Positions 1-10,569 are shown, counted from the first letter of the stretch. The stretch: DNA of 64,000 nucleotides from Desulfobacula sp. (GCA_018645325.1 JABGOU010000018.1:1-64000); one strand, 5' to 3'. Numbers and translations: made by a program. Notes: a model not told the origin generated them from the sequence alone.

Positions 1-147
1 CAGAACGATCCCAATCAGTACCAGAATGATCCTAACCAGTACCAGAATGATCCTAACCAGTACCAGAATGATCCTAACCAGTACCAGAATGATCCTAACC
101 AGAACCAGAATGATCCTAACCAGTACCAGAACGATCCTAACCAGAAC
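1..147 (+). repeat. 21-bp tandem repeat, seven units, within coding sequence
   Basis: Seven head-to-tail 21-bp units based on cagaatgatcctaaccagta plus c. Units 2-4 are identical and units 1, 5, 6 and 7 differ by one to three bases. There are no spacers, so this is not a CRISPR array. The array probably continues to the left of the window. Near-identical units suggest recent expansion by slippage or unequal recombination. Confidence 0.9.
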
Positions 148-207
148 CAGAATCCGCCAGTGGATCCTCCTCCAGTGGACCCCCCGCCAGTGGACCCCAG
201 CGCTTAA
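1..207 (+). CDS. C-terminal end of a Gln/Asn/Pro-rich tandem-repeat protein (partial)
   Basis: The gene enters from the left edge and stops at TAA 205-207. The first 147 bases are seven 21-bp units, each coding the heptad QNDPNQY or QNDPNQN. Three PPVDP-type units follow, ending in PSA. Two frames are open because 21 is a multiple of three. I chose frame 1 because nearly all differences between units (aac/aat, ccc/cct, aat/aac, and gat/gac in the PPVDP units) are silent in that frame but change amino acids in the other. The tail is hydrophilic and low in complexity, as in surface or linker repeats of secreted proteins. No function can be assigned without the missing N-terminus. Confidence 0.6.
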   Translation, partial: QNDPNQYQNDPNQYQNDPNQYQNDPNQYQNDPNQNQNDPNQYQNDPNQNQNPPVDPPPVDPPPVDPSA

Positions 208-243
208 ACTTAACTATCAATCGGCTTTAGAATAAAGACCCCA

Positions 244-280
244 AAACCGAACCAGAGATTAATTTACTCTGGTTCGGTTT
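244..280 (+). terminator. Strong hairpin terminator after the repeat gene
   Basis: A perfect 14-bp stem (244-257 with 267-280) around a 9-nt AT-rich loop lies 36 nt past the repeat gene's stop. The right arm ends in TTT and there is no long U tract. It could work in both directions, but the minus-strand gene that ends at 397 lies about 115 nt away. Confidence 0.7.
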
Positions 281-396
281 ATTACGAGAAAGGGCACAGC
301 AGCATCTCATTCCTGAATTAACTTCCTGGATATCCCTGAAAAGATTTATAAAGAGCTGAGTAAGTGTATAAAAATTAGAGAAAATATATTTTCCAA

Positions 397-912
397 TTAT
401 AAAATAAGCAGGTTTGCCAAATTATCATCCAGAGGATAACTCTGGCCGTTAATCATTATAGATCCGTTTACAGTTGTGAGCTGCATTGTAGTGAGGCTAA
501 GGTTTACCTCAATCTGATTATAGTAGAGTTCGTAAGGCTGACCTGAATAGGTAGCATTAATGGGGCCGCCATCCATAGTAATTTTAACATAAGTCGGAGA
601 CAACATTGAGTCAAACGTAAGAGTTGTGTTTATAGTACCACTAAAGAAAAGCCCTGGAGCAGTCTGATAATTCGTATAAATAAAAGTAAAATTTCCTGAA
701 CTGTTACAAAAATTTCCGTCAACCTGGCAAGAACCGCCATGTTCCCCGGGAAGGTTAACAGAAAGAGGATAACAGGCTTGAAAAAATGCAATGTTCTCTT
801 CCTCTGAATTGTTGGCGATAAACTCTGACAAAGCAGTAGAAAACTGTCCTGCCTGAAGCTGGGTTGCCCCACCAATTAACAAAAAAAGAAATACTAAAAA
901 TAGCCTCTTCAT
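397..912 (-). CDS. Small secreted protein of unknown function
   Basis: A 171-residue protein. It opens with a typical Sec signal peptide (MKRLF, then a Leu/Phe/Val-rich core of about 12 residues, with a probable cut after LQA). The mature part is rich in Asn, Thr, Tyr and Gly, has three Cys, and shows alternating polar and hydrophobic stretches suggesting beta structure. I do not recognise a family. A GTG three codons upstream overlaps the ribosome-binding sequence AGGAG. The ATG at 912, with AGGAG eight bases before it, is the better start. The product is probably periplasmic or outer-surface. Confidence 0.6.
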   Translation of the reverse strand: MKRLFLVFLFLLIGGATQLQAGQFSTALSEFIANNSEEENIAFFQACYPLSVNLPGEHGGSCQVDGNFCNSSGNFTFIYTNYQTAPGLFFSGTINTTLTFDSMLSPTYVKITMDGGPINATYSGQPYELYYNQIEVNLSLTTMQLTTVNGSIMINGQSYPLDDNLANLLIL

Positions 913-951
913 AATTCTCACTCCTATTCTAAGTTTTAAAAGTAACTATTG

Positions 952-995
952 ACCTGTCCTGCCCCTGGCACTATGCCAGCCATGATTTGACAGGT
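952..995. repeat. Nested inverted repeats (candidate terminator)
   Basis: An outer 7-bp stem (ACCTGTC 952-958 with GACAGGT 989-995) encloses a perfect 6-bp hairpin (CTGGCA 965-970 with TGCCAG 974-979, loop CTA). It lies between the acetyltransferase (stop at 1031) and the secreted-protein gene (start at 912), both on the minus strand. There is no clear U tract on either side. It could be a weak terminator or leader structure for the downstream gene. Confidence 0.35.
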
Positions 996-1030
996 ATCTT
1001 TTATAAAAAATATTGTATCACCCTGGTTTT

Positions 1031-1666
1031 TTATTTGTCAAGCTGGGGTGGGGAAATTGCCTTTTTTATCTGCCTGGCTTTATCAATAAAGCCCTGGATA
1101 TCCGTATTCAACATTAAAGGTAGTATTTGCTCTATGTCCTCATTTTTGAAATTCCACCATTCTAACATCAGCAGTTGTTGAATAATTCTTTCATCAAATC
1201 TTTTTTTTAGAAAAAAAGCAGGATTTCCCGCATAGATTGAGTATGGTTCTATATCTTTTGTGATTACAGCGCGTGCTCCCACAATGGCACCATCGCCGAT
1301 TTTTACACCAGACATAATTATCGCCTCCGTGCCTATCCAGACGTCATTTCCAATTATAACATCTCCTTTTGTCATGGGGTGACCCATTATATGTCGACCA
1401 GTTTTCCACAAAAGGCTAAACGGATATGTTGTTACCCAGTCCATCCTGTGTTCTCCTCCCAAATAAATCTTAACCCCTGCAGCAATCGAACAAAATGAAC
1501 CGACTTTTAAGGTAGCACCTTCATCCCATGTAAATATTTCAGGAGATCCATAAGTGCCACGTCCGATATCATATTCAGGATATTTTTTATATAATTCCTT
1601 TACCTTCTTCTTACGTAGCTTTTTGATAAATTTTTTAATTAACTTGATTGTTTTCATCATTGCCAT
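1031..1666 (-). CDS. CatB/Vat-like hexapeptide-repeat acetyltransferase
   Basis: A 211-residue member of the left-handed beta-helix acyltransferases that use acetyl-CoA to acetylate hydroxyls on sugars or xenobiotics. A Lys-rich N-terminus is followed by hexapeptide turns (KVGSFCSIAAGVKI, then GDVIIGNDVWIG, then GVKIGDGAIVGARAVITKD) and the closing motif IYAGNPAFFLKKRF. Both the GEHRMDWVTTYPF segment and the GNPA motif are typical of the CatB/VatD branch. No polysaccharide cluster lies beside it, so the substrate is unknown: chloramphenicol, streptogramin or a surface sugar are all possible. The start is uncertain because three ATGs lie close together with no clear ribosome-binding site. Confidence 0.8.
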   Translation of the reverse strand: MAMMKTIKLIKKFIKKLRKKKVKELYKKYPEYDIGRGTYGSPEIFTWDEGATLKVGSFCSIAAGVKIYLGGEHRMDWVTTYPFSLLWKTGRHIMGHPMTKGDVIIGNDVWIGTEAIIMSGVKIGDGAIVGARAVITKDIEPYSIYAGNPAFFLKKRFDERIIQQLLMLEWWNFKNEDIEQILPLMLNTDIQGFIDKARQIKKAISPPQLDK

Positions 1667-2035
1667 TGAAATTAAACTTTATGGTGCCGCTGCATAAATC
1701 ATTGATAATTTAATAAGATCCAATCCGGATTGTTTGAAAATGTTGATTAATATCAATCTTTATAATTGATGTAAAGAAATATTACTTTTAGCAGATTAAG
1801 TATAATTCCCCATTTTTTTAATAGATAGTTTATGAAAATTTAATAAACTGTTCAAAAAGGAAAGATATTTTATCAAAGTAAGTCAAAACCAGGCACTGAC
1901 GAAAAAGCAGTTCTGGATGAGGTTGACATTTTCCAGAATAAACCTGAAAATGTTGTCAGTTTCCACAACCTTACTGTTTAATGACAGGAACCAAAACAGG
2001 TATTTAAAAAATATCTTATTTAAAAGAGGCAATGA
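1667..2035. other. AT-rich intergenic region with a possible coding remnant
   Basis: 369 bp between divergent genes. The left two thirds is AT-rich and should hold the promoters of the acetyltransferase (leftward) and the MaoC gene (rightward), though I could not fix a clear -35/-10 pair. The right part, 1847-1981, contains the open frame described separately. Confidence 0.4.
1847..1981 (+). pseudogene. Possible 3' remnant of a lost gene
   Basis: An open frame of 44 codons with no start codon, bounded by TAA at 1844 and ending at TAA 1979-1981. The last 30 residues read like real protein (GTDEKAVLDEVDIF, then QNKPENVVSFHNLTV). I do not recognise a family. The absence of a start and the lone C-terminal character suggest the end of a truncated gene, but chance openness over 132 bases is possible. 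Confidence 0.25.
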
Positions 2036-2470
2036 ATGAATTATAAACTAACAGCTTTCGGTGATCTCAAAGTCGGTCAGAAAGCATATTTAAAGAAAAC
2101 AATAACTCAAGAAGATTTAACCCATTTTATAGTTATAACAGATGATAAGAATCCTCTGCATATTGATGAATCCTTTGCTGAAAAAACATTTTTCGGTCAA
2201 AGAATTGCCCATGGTATGTTATCTGCCTCATTGTTTTCAACTTTAGTTGGAATGCATATTCCAGGTACCGGTGCAATTTATAAATCCCAGACTTTAGAAT
2301 TTTTACGGCCGGTTTTTATAGGTGATACTCTTTATGCCTGGTTTGAAATTATTGATATTGATCCTGATAGTGAGGAAATTGTAATAAAAAGTTGGATTGA
2401 AAACCAGGATGGTAAAAATGTAATTGAGGGAAAGACTGTAGCAAGTCTTCTAAGAGGTCTTAAAAAATAA
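2036..2470 (+). CDS. MaoC-like (R)-specific enoyl-CoA hydratase
   Basis: A 144-residue single-hotdog hydratase of the MaoC/PhaJ family, which adds water to trans-2-enoyl-CoA to give (R)-3-hydroxyacyl-CoA. The active-site motif is visible: the Asp/His pair in DDKNPLHIDESFA, then FFGQRIAHGMLSASLFSTLVG. Length is normal for PhaJ. The ATG at 2036 is used; an overlapping ATG four bases upstream is in another frame. No fatty-acid or PHB genes are next to it. Possible roles are (R)-hydroxyacyl-CoA supply or branched or aromatic acid breakdown. Confidence 0.85.
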   Translation: MNYKLTAFGDLKVGQKAYLKKTITQEDLTHFIVITDDKNPLHIDESFAEKTFFGQRIAHGMLSASLFSTLVGMHIPGTGAIYKSQTLEFLRPVFIGDTLYAWFEIIDIDPDSEEIVIKSWIENQDGKNVIEGKTVASLLRGLKK

Positions 2471-2511
2471 AAAAGTTTTCAACAAAACAATGAAAGCCTT
2501 GATATTTAAGT

Positions 2512-2553
2512 TGAGATCCCACTGGGAATCGAATCCCGGTTTCCGGCGGGAGA
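2512..2553 (-). pseudogene. Broken copy of the tRNA-Glu 3' half
   Basis: About 39 bases match the 3' half (anticodon arm edge, T arm, acceptor 3' strand) of the intact tRNA-Glu at 4219-4293. The orientation is the same and there are about three mismatches (gatcccac-t-gggaatcgaa-t-cccggtttccggcg-g-gag). Similarity stops at the anticodon loop. Either this is the far attachment-site copy left by an element that integrated in the tRNA 3' end, or it is the ruin of a tandem tRNA gene. Confidence 0.65.
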
Positions 2554-2774
2554 TAACTTTAATATCACCCTGTAAAAGCTGAAACACCTAATCTTTCGCT
2601 GCAAAGGATACAAGAAAATACATCAGATACATAGCGTTTTGTCGTTTGCCAATATAGGATCATGAAACAATATCAGCGATATTGCAGGTTTTTCAAAATT
2701 AATTGTCAATGCCAAATGAACCTGATATTCAGTTGGGCTTCTTGCTGAAATTTTTAATAAGGGGCATAAAGATA

Positions 2775-3860
2775 ATGTATCGGGTGTTAATCCGGCTGTT
2801 GACTTTTCAGTTCGTAATAATTCAGATCCTGTTCAAATCAAAAAATCACCTTGTTTTGGAAACGATAGAACTGCGGCAGCAATTAGTGATTTACCAGACA
2901 AAGAAAGAAGATTCTAAAAATATCACTGATCTAACCCGTTCGTTGTTAGTCGCATTAAAAAGGGCCTGGCCAAAATGGATGGATTCTCTGATAATCGTTA
3001 AACCAGAAACAGTGGTCTACTGGCAGCAGAGACGTTTTAAAAAATATTGGGCTGAAAAGTCAGCTAAAAAGAATAAGCCCGGTAGGCCGTCAATAAAACT
3101 GGAAATTCGTGAACTGATAAAAAGGATGGCATCAGAAAATTTGAGCTGGGGTGCTCCAAGAATATACTCTGAGCTGTTAATGCTTGGCTATACCAAAAAA
3201 CAGGTTTCTCAAAGAACGGTATCTCGATATCTAAAAAAGATTAGAGTCGAGGACCCCGATAATATCAAGAAAAGAAGACAACAATGGAAAGTATTTTTAA
3301 AAAATCATCGTGAATACATAATGGCCATGGATTTTTTCACTGTCCCAACCATTAGCTTCAAGATTCTTTACGTATATTTCATCATCGATCATACCAGGAG
3401 AAAAATCGTTCATGTCAATATCACTGAACGCCCAACATCCAAATGGGTGATTCAGCAATTGAAAAATGCATTTCCTTTTGAAAGTGCACCAAAGTATTTG
3501 ATCTTTGACCGGGATTCCATCTTTTCTGCCCGGGTGAAGCAATTAATAACGAATATGGGCACAAAACCAAAAGTGACCGGTTACAAATGCCCGTGGCAAA
3601 ATGGCGTGGCAGAACGTTATGTTCTTTCGGTTCGAGAAGATGCATTAAATCGAATGGTGATTTTCAACGAAAAACAGTTACGTTATCTTATGAAACAATA
3701 TGTTGAATATTACAATAATGACAGATGTCATTTGTCAGTAGGTCGGGATTCTCCAACCGGGCGAGAAATTCAAAACAAACCATTTGGGCCTGCAAGGGTT
3801 ATTTCCTTGCCCAGAATCGGTGGATTTCACCATGTATATAAATGGGAAAACGCTGCTTAA
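2775..3860 (+). mobile_element. Integrase-core DDE transposase
   Basis: A 361-residue transposase with an rve (retroviral integrase) core. The N-terminal segment (LVLETIELRQQL) is typical of the long IS481/IS3-related group annotated as integrase catalytic region proteins. A helix-turn-helix and linker follow (NKPGRPSIKLEIRELIKRM, then GAPRIYSELLMLGY). The catalytic triad is visible as D186 (AMDFFTVPT), the Asp of IFDRD near 245, and E280 (NGVAERYV). I chose the ATG at 2775, preceded by AAGGGG; a TTG-started extension to 2703 is possible. The frame is intact, so the protein may be functional. No convincing terminal inverted repeats were found at either side. Confidence 0.8.
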
Positions 3861-4058
3861 ATTTATTTTTTTTTCAAATAATTAAAAAATTGCAATGCAA
3901 TCGGGGTATAGCTGCGTCTTTTATTTGAAAATTTCTCTCATTTCCAAAACCTGTTTCGATTCTGCAAATAAAATTTGATCAGATTTCAAACCTTGAGCTG
4001 ACTATAGCAGTCGTTCAAGATCAAATTCTCATATTTTTTGTCCTTGATTTGTTTTTGG

Positions 4059-4139
4059 CAAACCACAGCCCTTGAAGAAGGATTAAAAGAACCAGCAAAG
4101 ATTATACCGTTTGAAAAGAAAAAAGCTTCAGGGCAGTAA
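4059..4139 (+). pseudogene. 3' end of a lost gene, abutting a terminator
   Basis: The last 26 codons of a frame open from 4008 to TAA 4137-4139. The final part reads ALEEGLKEPAKIIPFEKKK then ASGQ, a plausible hydrophilic C-terminus. The stop codon lies inside the loop of a terminator hairpin, as at many real gene ends. The 5' part of this gene is missing, which fits a deletion or replacement by the inserted DNA to the left. The family is not recognised. Confidence 0.3.
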
Positions 4140-4154
4140 TTCTGAAGCCTTTTT
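4125..4154 (+). terminator. Rho-independent terminator of the lost gene
   Basis: A 7-bp stem GCTTCAG (4125-4131) / CTGAAGC (4142-4148) with a 10-nt loop that contains the TAA stop, followed by CTTTTT. It is a classic intrinsic terminator on the plus strand. Confidence 0.65.
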
Positions 4155-4218
4155 GTGTCCGGGTTTTGTGTCCGGACAATTTGAAACTATCTATATCACT
4201 ATAACCAATTGATTTAAT

Positions 4219-4293
4219 TGGTGATCCCACGGGGAATCGAACCCCGGTTTCCGGCGTGAGAGGCCAGCGTCCTAACCGCTAGACGATGGGACC
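4219..4293 (-). tRNA. tRNA-Glu (anticodon CTC)
   Basis: The reverse strand folds as a full cloverleaf. The acceptor is GGTCCCA/TGGGATC with one G-U pair, the D arm contains CTAGCGGTTAGGA, and the anticodon stem CTGGC/GCCGG holds the loop CTCTCAC. Bases 34-36 are CTC, reading GAG. The T arm is CCGGGGTTCGATTCCCCGT-like, and the 3' CCA is encoded at 4219-4221. The gene body without CCA is 4222-4293. A damaged copy of its 3' half lies at 2512-2553. Confidence 0.95.
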
Positions 4294-4309
4294 AAAAAAA
4301 GTATCTATA

Positions 4310-4336
4310 CTTATACTAAATCCGGCAAATAGTCAA
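4310..4336 (-). promoter_or_regulatory. Candidate sigma-70 promoter of tRNA-Glu
   Basis: On the minus strand, TTGACT (4331-4336) and TATAAG (4310-4315) are separated by 15 bases. This would place transcription start about 10 bases before the tRNA 5' end. The spacing is shorter than the ideal 17. Confidence 0.4.
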
Positions 4337-4350
4337 ATAAAATTGCCGTT

Positions 4351-4557
4351 TTATGCAGGCTTGTTGCGTTGTCCTTTTTTAAAACCAAAGATAAGATATA
4401 TCAACCAGCCTATGATGGGGATTATGGCAATAAAGTGCCATATGATTTTAGCTTTTAATGATCCGAAATCTTTAAGTATGATATCGATTAAAGCCAGCAT
4501 GGTCAAGCCGAAGGATATGGTTGCAATAAACAGGACATATAAAATGGTTTGGTCCAT
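4351..4557 (-). CDS. Small membrane protein with PLDc_N domain
   Basis: A 68-residue protein with two hydrophobic helices (about residues 5-26 and 37-58) joined by a short Lys-rich loop. It ends in GWLIYLIFGFKKGQ. The WHFIAIIPIIGWLIYLIFG pattern matches the phospholipase-D/cardiolipin-synthase N-terminal membrane domain (PLDc_N), which often occurs alone in small proteins. It starts 10 bases after the transglycosylase gene ends, and the ribosome-binding sequence AAAGGGA overlaps that gene's last codons, so the two are likely co-translated. Its role is unknown, presumably in the inner membrane. Confidence 0.7.
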   Translation of the reverse strand: MDQTILYVLFIATISFGLTMLALIDIILKDFGSLKAKIIWHFIAIIPIIGWLIYLIFGFKKGQRNKPA

Positions 4558-4567
4558 AAAGGAAAAC

Positions 4568-5452
4568 TTATCCCTTTAGCTTGTCTGAAATTTTTAACAG
4601 AGTGTCTACATAATAGTTGCTGTGATTGTACCTGAACAGTACCTCATGTTGTTTCTGTCTTGCAATACCTGGTTTCCACCCATGATGTTTCAGGTAATTG
4701 GCGACACTGGAAATAGCATCGGCATGCGTAAAAAGGTCAATCTTACCATCGTTGTTCCCGTCTTTGGCAAGTCTAAGCGCATTGGAAGGCATGAACTGGG
4801 AAATCCCCATGGCACCGGCATAGGACCCTTTCAGGGATTCAGTAGCAACTCCCTCTTGTTTTGTATATTTGATAAGAGCCTTGAGTTCTGCATATCCCCA
4901 TTTTGATCTCTTGGCAACCTTTTTAATGAAGGTTGCTTTCTTGGGTTTCTTCTTGTCGGGAATGGAGTCCCATATCCTCTCTCTCAATGATTCATCTGTC
5001 AGGGCAGCCATAGTGGAAAGAGTGTTAATAACTATTCGTTTCCCAAGGTATGTTCCAAGTCGTGTTTCAACAAGCAAAATTGCAGTGATAATGGTTTTAT
5101 CAACACCATATATTTTTTGTGCACGATCAAGTTCATCTTTATACTTATCCATATATTTTATTGCTGCTGCAAGTGATTTTTTTGATGTGAACTGGTCATA
5201 GTTAAGGCTTGACTCTGTATGGATAAAAAAACTGGAAACACCTTCGGGAGTAAAAAAAACAGCTTTATTGGAAAACAGCTGTTCTATTGGTTCTTTTTCA
5301 AATCCATCATGGATAAGTCTCTGGATCAGTTTATCAAACTCATTGCCTTTTACGGTTTCATTGCCTGATAAAGGAGAAGACAGGATTAAAATGACCAAAA
5401 AAATTATAAAAATCTTAAACCCTGTGTGTAATGGTGACAACTTCATTTCCAT
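4568..5452 (-). CDS. MltB-like lytic murein transglycosylase
   Basis: A 294-residue periplasmic enzyme that cleaves the MurNAc-GlcNAc bond of peptidoglycan to leave 1,6-anhydro ends (GH103, MltB/SltB type). An N-terminal hydrophobic signal or anchor (about residues 12-28) precedes a helical region. The likely catalytic Glu is in LLVETRLGTYLGK near residue 130, and the family motif GSYAGAMGISQFMPSN lies near residue 212, followed by NDGKIDLFTHADAISSVANYL. There is no lipobox Cys, so it is probably secreted or anchored by its signal. It heads a two-gene unit with the PLDc_N protein. Confidence 0.88.
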   Translation of the reverse strand: MEMKLSPLHTGFKIFIIFLVILILSSPLSGNETVKGNEFDKLIQRLIHDGFEKEPIEQLFSNKAVFFTPEGVSSFFIHTESSLNYDQFTSKKSLAAAIKYMDKYKDELDRAQKIYGVDKTIITAILLVETRLGTYLGKRIVINTLSTMAALTDESLRERIWDSIPDKKKPKKATFIKKVAKRSKWGYAELKALIKYTKQEGVATESLKGSYAGAMGISQFMPSNALRLAKDGNNDGKIDLFTHADAISSVANYLKHHGWKPGIARQKQHEVLFRYNHSNYYVDTLLKISDKLKG

Positions 5453-5611
5453 AATTTTTTGCCTGCCCCTTTTTATTTTTCAACCCTTGTCAAAATATCG
5501 CAAATTAGAAAACTTTCCATAGGATTGCAATTTTTATTCTTATAGCCTATTTTTTTTCAGATTGCATTAAAAAAATCAAAAGAGGAATAACCACCTGGAG
5601 GGATTTGCTGG

Positions 5612-5650
5612 AAACACCCGGCCACCAGCATTTTCAATGACCGGATGTTT
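5612..5650 (-). terminator. Hairpin downstream of glnA
   Basis: Arms AAACACCCGG (5612-5621) and CCGGATGTTT (5641-5650) form a 10-bp stem with one G-U pair, about 25 bases past the glnA stop. On the minus strand it is not followed at once by a U run, so termination may be weak or Rho-assisted. Confidence 0.45.
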
Positions 5651-5675
5651 CTCAATATTGATATTTTATTAAGGG

Positions 5676-7088
5676 TTAAATATCATAGTAAAGATAAAAT
5701 TCATGGGGATGAGGTCGACTGATAACAGGTTTGACCTCATTTTCCATTTTATAGTCAATCCAGTATTCAATGACATCTTTTGTAAATACATCCCCTTTGA
5801 GCAAAAAGTCATGATCATGTTTCAGGGCATCCAACGCTTCTTCCAGAGACCCGGGTGCGGATTCCATTTCAGCAAGTTCTTCAGGAGGAAGATCATAAAT
5901 ATTTTTATCCATTGGATCACCTGGATCAATCTTGTTCTGAATACCATCAATCATGGCCATTGCAATGGCTGCAAAGGCCATATATCCGTTGCAAGAGGGA
6001 TCAGGAGTCCTAAATTCGATACGTTTGGCTTTGGGAGATCCTGAATACATGGGCAGCCGGATGGCAGCGCTTCTGTTCCGGCTTGAATATGCAAGGTTAA
6101 TGGGTGCTTCAAACCCTGGAACTAGTCTTTTGTAGGAGTTGGTTGTGGGGTTGGTTATAGCACATAGGGCTTTACAGTGTTTCATGATGCCGCCGATGGC
6201 GTAGAGAGCATCCTGTGACATGCCGGCATATTTGTTGCCTGCAAATAAAGGAACCCCGTCTTTCCAGAAACTCATGTGGGTGTGCATACCGGTTCCATTG
6301 TCACCATACAATGGTTTTGGCATGAATGTAACCGTATGATCATATTTGGCAGCAACATTTCTAAGGACATATTTGAACCAGGCAAGGCTATCCCCCATTT
6401 TTAGCAGAGAATCAAATCGAAGATCAATTTCAGACTGGCCGGCAGCACCGACTTCATGGTGCTGGCATTCCATTGCAATCCCGAGATCTTCCAGGGTAAT
6501 CATCATCTCTGTTCTCATGTCCTGGTATTTGTCAGCAGGCGGTAAAGGGAAATATCCGCTTTTGGGACGAATTTTGTATCCAAGGTTGGGCATTTCCTCG
6601 GCACCTGTGTTCCAATGGGCTTCAGGAGAATCAATCTCGAAAAAGGATGCATTTGGTTCTGAAGAATAGCGGATACTGCCGAAGATGAAAAATTCAGGTT
6701 CAGGACCAACATAAATGGTATCTCCAATGCCTGTGCTTTTTATGTATTGTTCCACTTTTTTAGCGATGCCTCTTGGATCGCGGCTATAGGCTTCCATGGT
6801 GATGGGGTCATGGATATTTCCGATAATGGCCAGAGTCGGAACCTTGAAAAAGGGATCAATTTTAGCAGTCCCGGGTTCCGGAATAACGAGCATGTCAGAG
6901 TTATCAATATTCTGCCAGGCACGCATACTTGAGCCGTCAAACCCAAATCCATCTTCAAATGCAGACTCTCCAAACTCACAAATCGGGACTGAAAAATGTT
7001 GCCATGTGCCGATGAAATCCATATACCGAAGATCAACAACTTTTACATTATTTTCTTTTATCATTGCTAAAACATCTTTTGGTGTCAT
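5676..7088 (-). CDS. glnA: Glutamine synthetase, type I
   Basis: A 470-residue GS-I making glutamine from glutamate, ammonia and ATP as a dodecamer. Visible motifs are the metal-binding GPEPEFFIF, the QSEIDLRF segment, the nucleotide-site NGTGMHTHMSFW, the NRSAAIRLP arginine and RIEFRTPDPS. The adenylylation loop KNIYDLPPEE is present, so activity is probably tuned by GlnE-type adenylylation on that Tyr. A TTG five codons upstream is in frame, but the ATG at 7088 has AAGGGA at the right distance and gives the usual length. It is the third gene of glnD-glnB-glnA, 33 bases after glnB. Confidence 0.96.
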   Translation of the reverse strand: MTPKDVLAMIKENNVKVVDLRYMDFIGTWQHFSVPICEFGESAFEDGFGFDGSSMRAWQNIDNSDMLVIPEPGTAKIDPFFKVPTLAIIGNIHDPITMEAYSRDPRGIAKKVEQYIKSTGIGDTIYVGPEPEFFIFGSIRYSSEPNASFFEIDSPEAHWNTGAEEMPNLGYKIRPKSGYFPLPPADKYQDMRTEMMITLEDLGIAMECQHHEVGAAGQSEIDLRFDSLLKMGDSLAWFKYVLRNVAAKYDHTVTFMPKPLYGDNGTGMHTHMSFWKDGVPLFAGNKYAGMSQDALYAIGGIMKHCKALCAITNPTTNSYKRLVPGFEAPINLAYSSRNRSAAIRLPMYSGSPKAKRIEFRTPDPSCNGYMAFAAIAMAMIDGIQNKIDPGDPMDKNIYDLPPEELAEMESAPGSLEEALDALKHDHDFLLKGDVFTKDVIEYWIDYKMENEVKPVISRPHPHEFYLYYDI

Positions 7089-7121
7089 TTTATTCCCTTT
7101 CAAATTTAGTATTAAAATATT

Positions 7122-10081
<2,960 letters not shown>

Positions 10082-10115
10082 GGTTTTATTATTACTTTTT
10101 GGTTTAAACATATAA

Positions 10116-10131
10116 GCAATGGGCGTGCCAG
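10116..10131 (-). promoter_or_regulatory. Sigma-54 promoter of glnD-glnB-glnA
   Basis: The minus strand reads CTGGCACG-CCCA-TTGC followed by T, a full match to the -24/-12 consensus YTGGCACG-N4-TTGCW. The -12 element ends at 10116, so transcription should start near 10104. Sigma-54 with NtrC control is classical for glnA. No NtrC site was clearly identified upstream. Confidence 0.8.
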
Positions 10132-10325
10132 AGTAGGCAGGACCTGATCTTCACAGGCTGGAGATAAAAACATGAGGGATAAATAACAATATATAAAATC
10201 TTTATCACAAAAATGTTACAAATTGTACGATATTAATTTCAACATTGCAATTTATTAATTAAATATTAAAGAATAGGCTCGGATATTCAATAGCTTTAAA
10301 GGAAAGAGTGGCAAAAAAGGGTTGG

Positions 10326-10357
10326 TGCAGCCGCACTTTTATTCAAAGCAGGCTGCA
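10326..10357 (-). terminator. Terminator of tatA
   Basis: TGCAGCC (10326-10332) pairs with GGCTGCA (10351-10357), with an additional partial GC-GC pairing inside. On the minus strand the hairpin is followed within a few bases by a run of six T. It lies 27 bases past the tatA stop. Confidence 0.55.
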
Positions 10358-10383
10358 TTGAATTATAAAAATATTATTTACTT

Positions 10384-10569
10384 TCAATCTTTTTCAATTT
10401 TTCCCGGCTCATCTTCTTTGTCCTCGACCTTAGGATCGTTAGTGGCTTTTTTGAAATTTTTAATTCCTTTGCCCAAACCAGCGCCTATTTCAGGAAGCTT
10501 TCCTGCGCCGAATATAATAAGGATAATTACGAGGATAATTATCAGTTCCGGCATTCCTAATCCCATCAT
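10384..10569 (-). CDS. tatA: Sec-independent translocase TatA/TatE component
   Basis: A 61-residue pore-forming subunit of the twin-arginine pathway that exports folded, often cofactor-bearing proteins. One transmembrane helix ([15 protein letters not shown]) is followed by the conserved [23 protein letters not shown] hinge and amphipathic helix, of which I note FG, LPE and the F-K-K end. A charged tail follows. The start has AGGAGT six bases before the ATG pair at 10569. It is monocistronic here; tatB and tatC are not in the window. Confidence 0.93.
   Translation of the reverse strand: MMGLGMPELIIILVIILIIFGAGKLPEIGAGLGKGIKNFKKATNDPKVEDKEDEPGKIEKD

Larger units (their letters stand above)
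3861..4218. other. Gene-poor stretch between transposase and tRNA-Glu
   Basis: 358 bp. The left part is AT-rich with no long frame or clear insertion-sequence end. The right part holds a 3' coding remnant and a terminator, described separately, then a short direct repeat of TGTGTCCGG (two copies around 4155-4175). Confidence 0.4.

Noticed and set aside
1..147. Direct repeats resembling a CRISPR array
   Set aside because: Units are contiguous with no spacers, and they code for protein.
26..235. Second open frame across the 21-bp repeat, coding repeated MILTSTR heptads
   Set aside because: Base differences between units change amino acids in this frame but are mostly silent in frame 1, so it is a shadow of the real gene.
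2703..3860. Phage-type tyrosine integrase at tRNA-Glu
   Set aside because: The protein has a DDE integrase-core triad, not the R-H-R-Y residues of a tyrosine recombinase.
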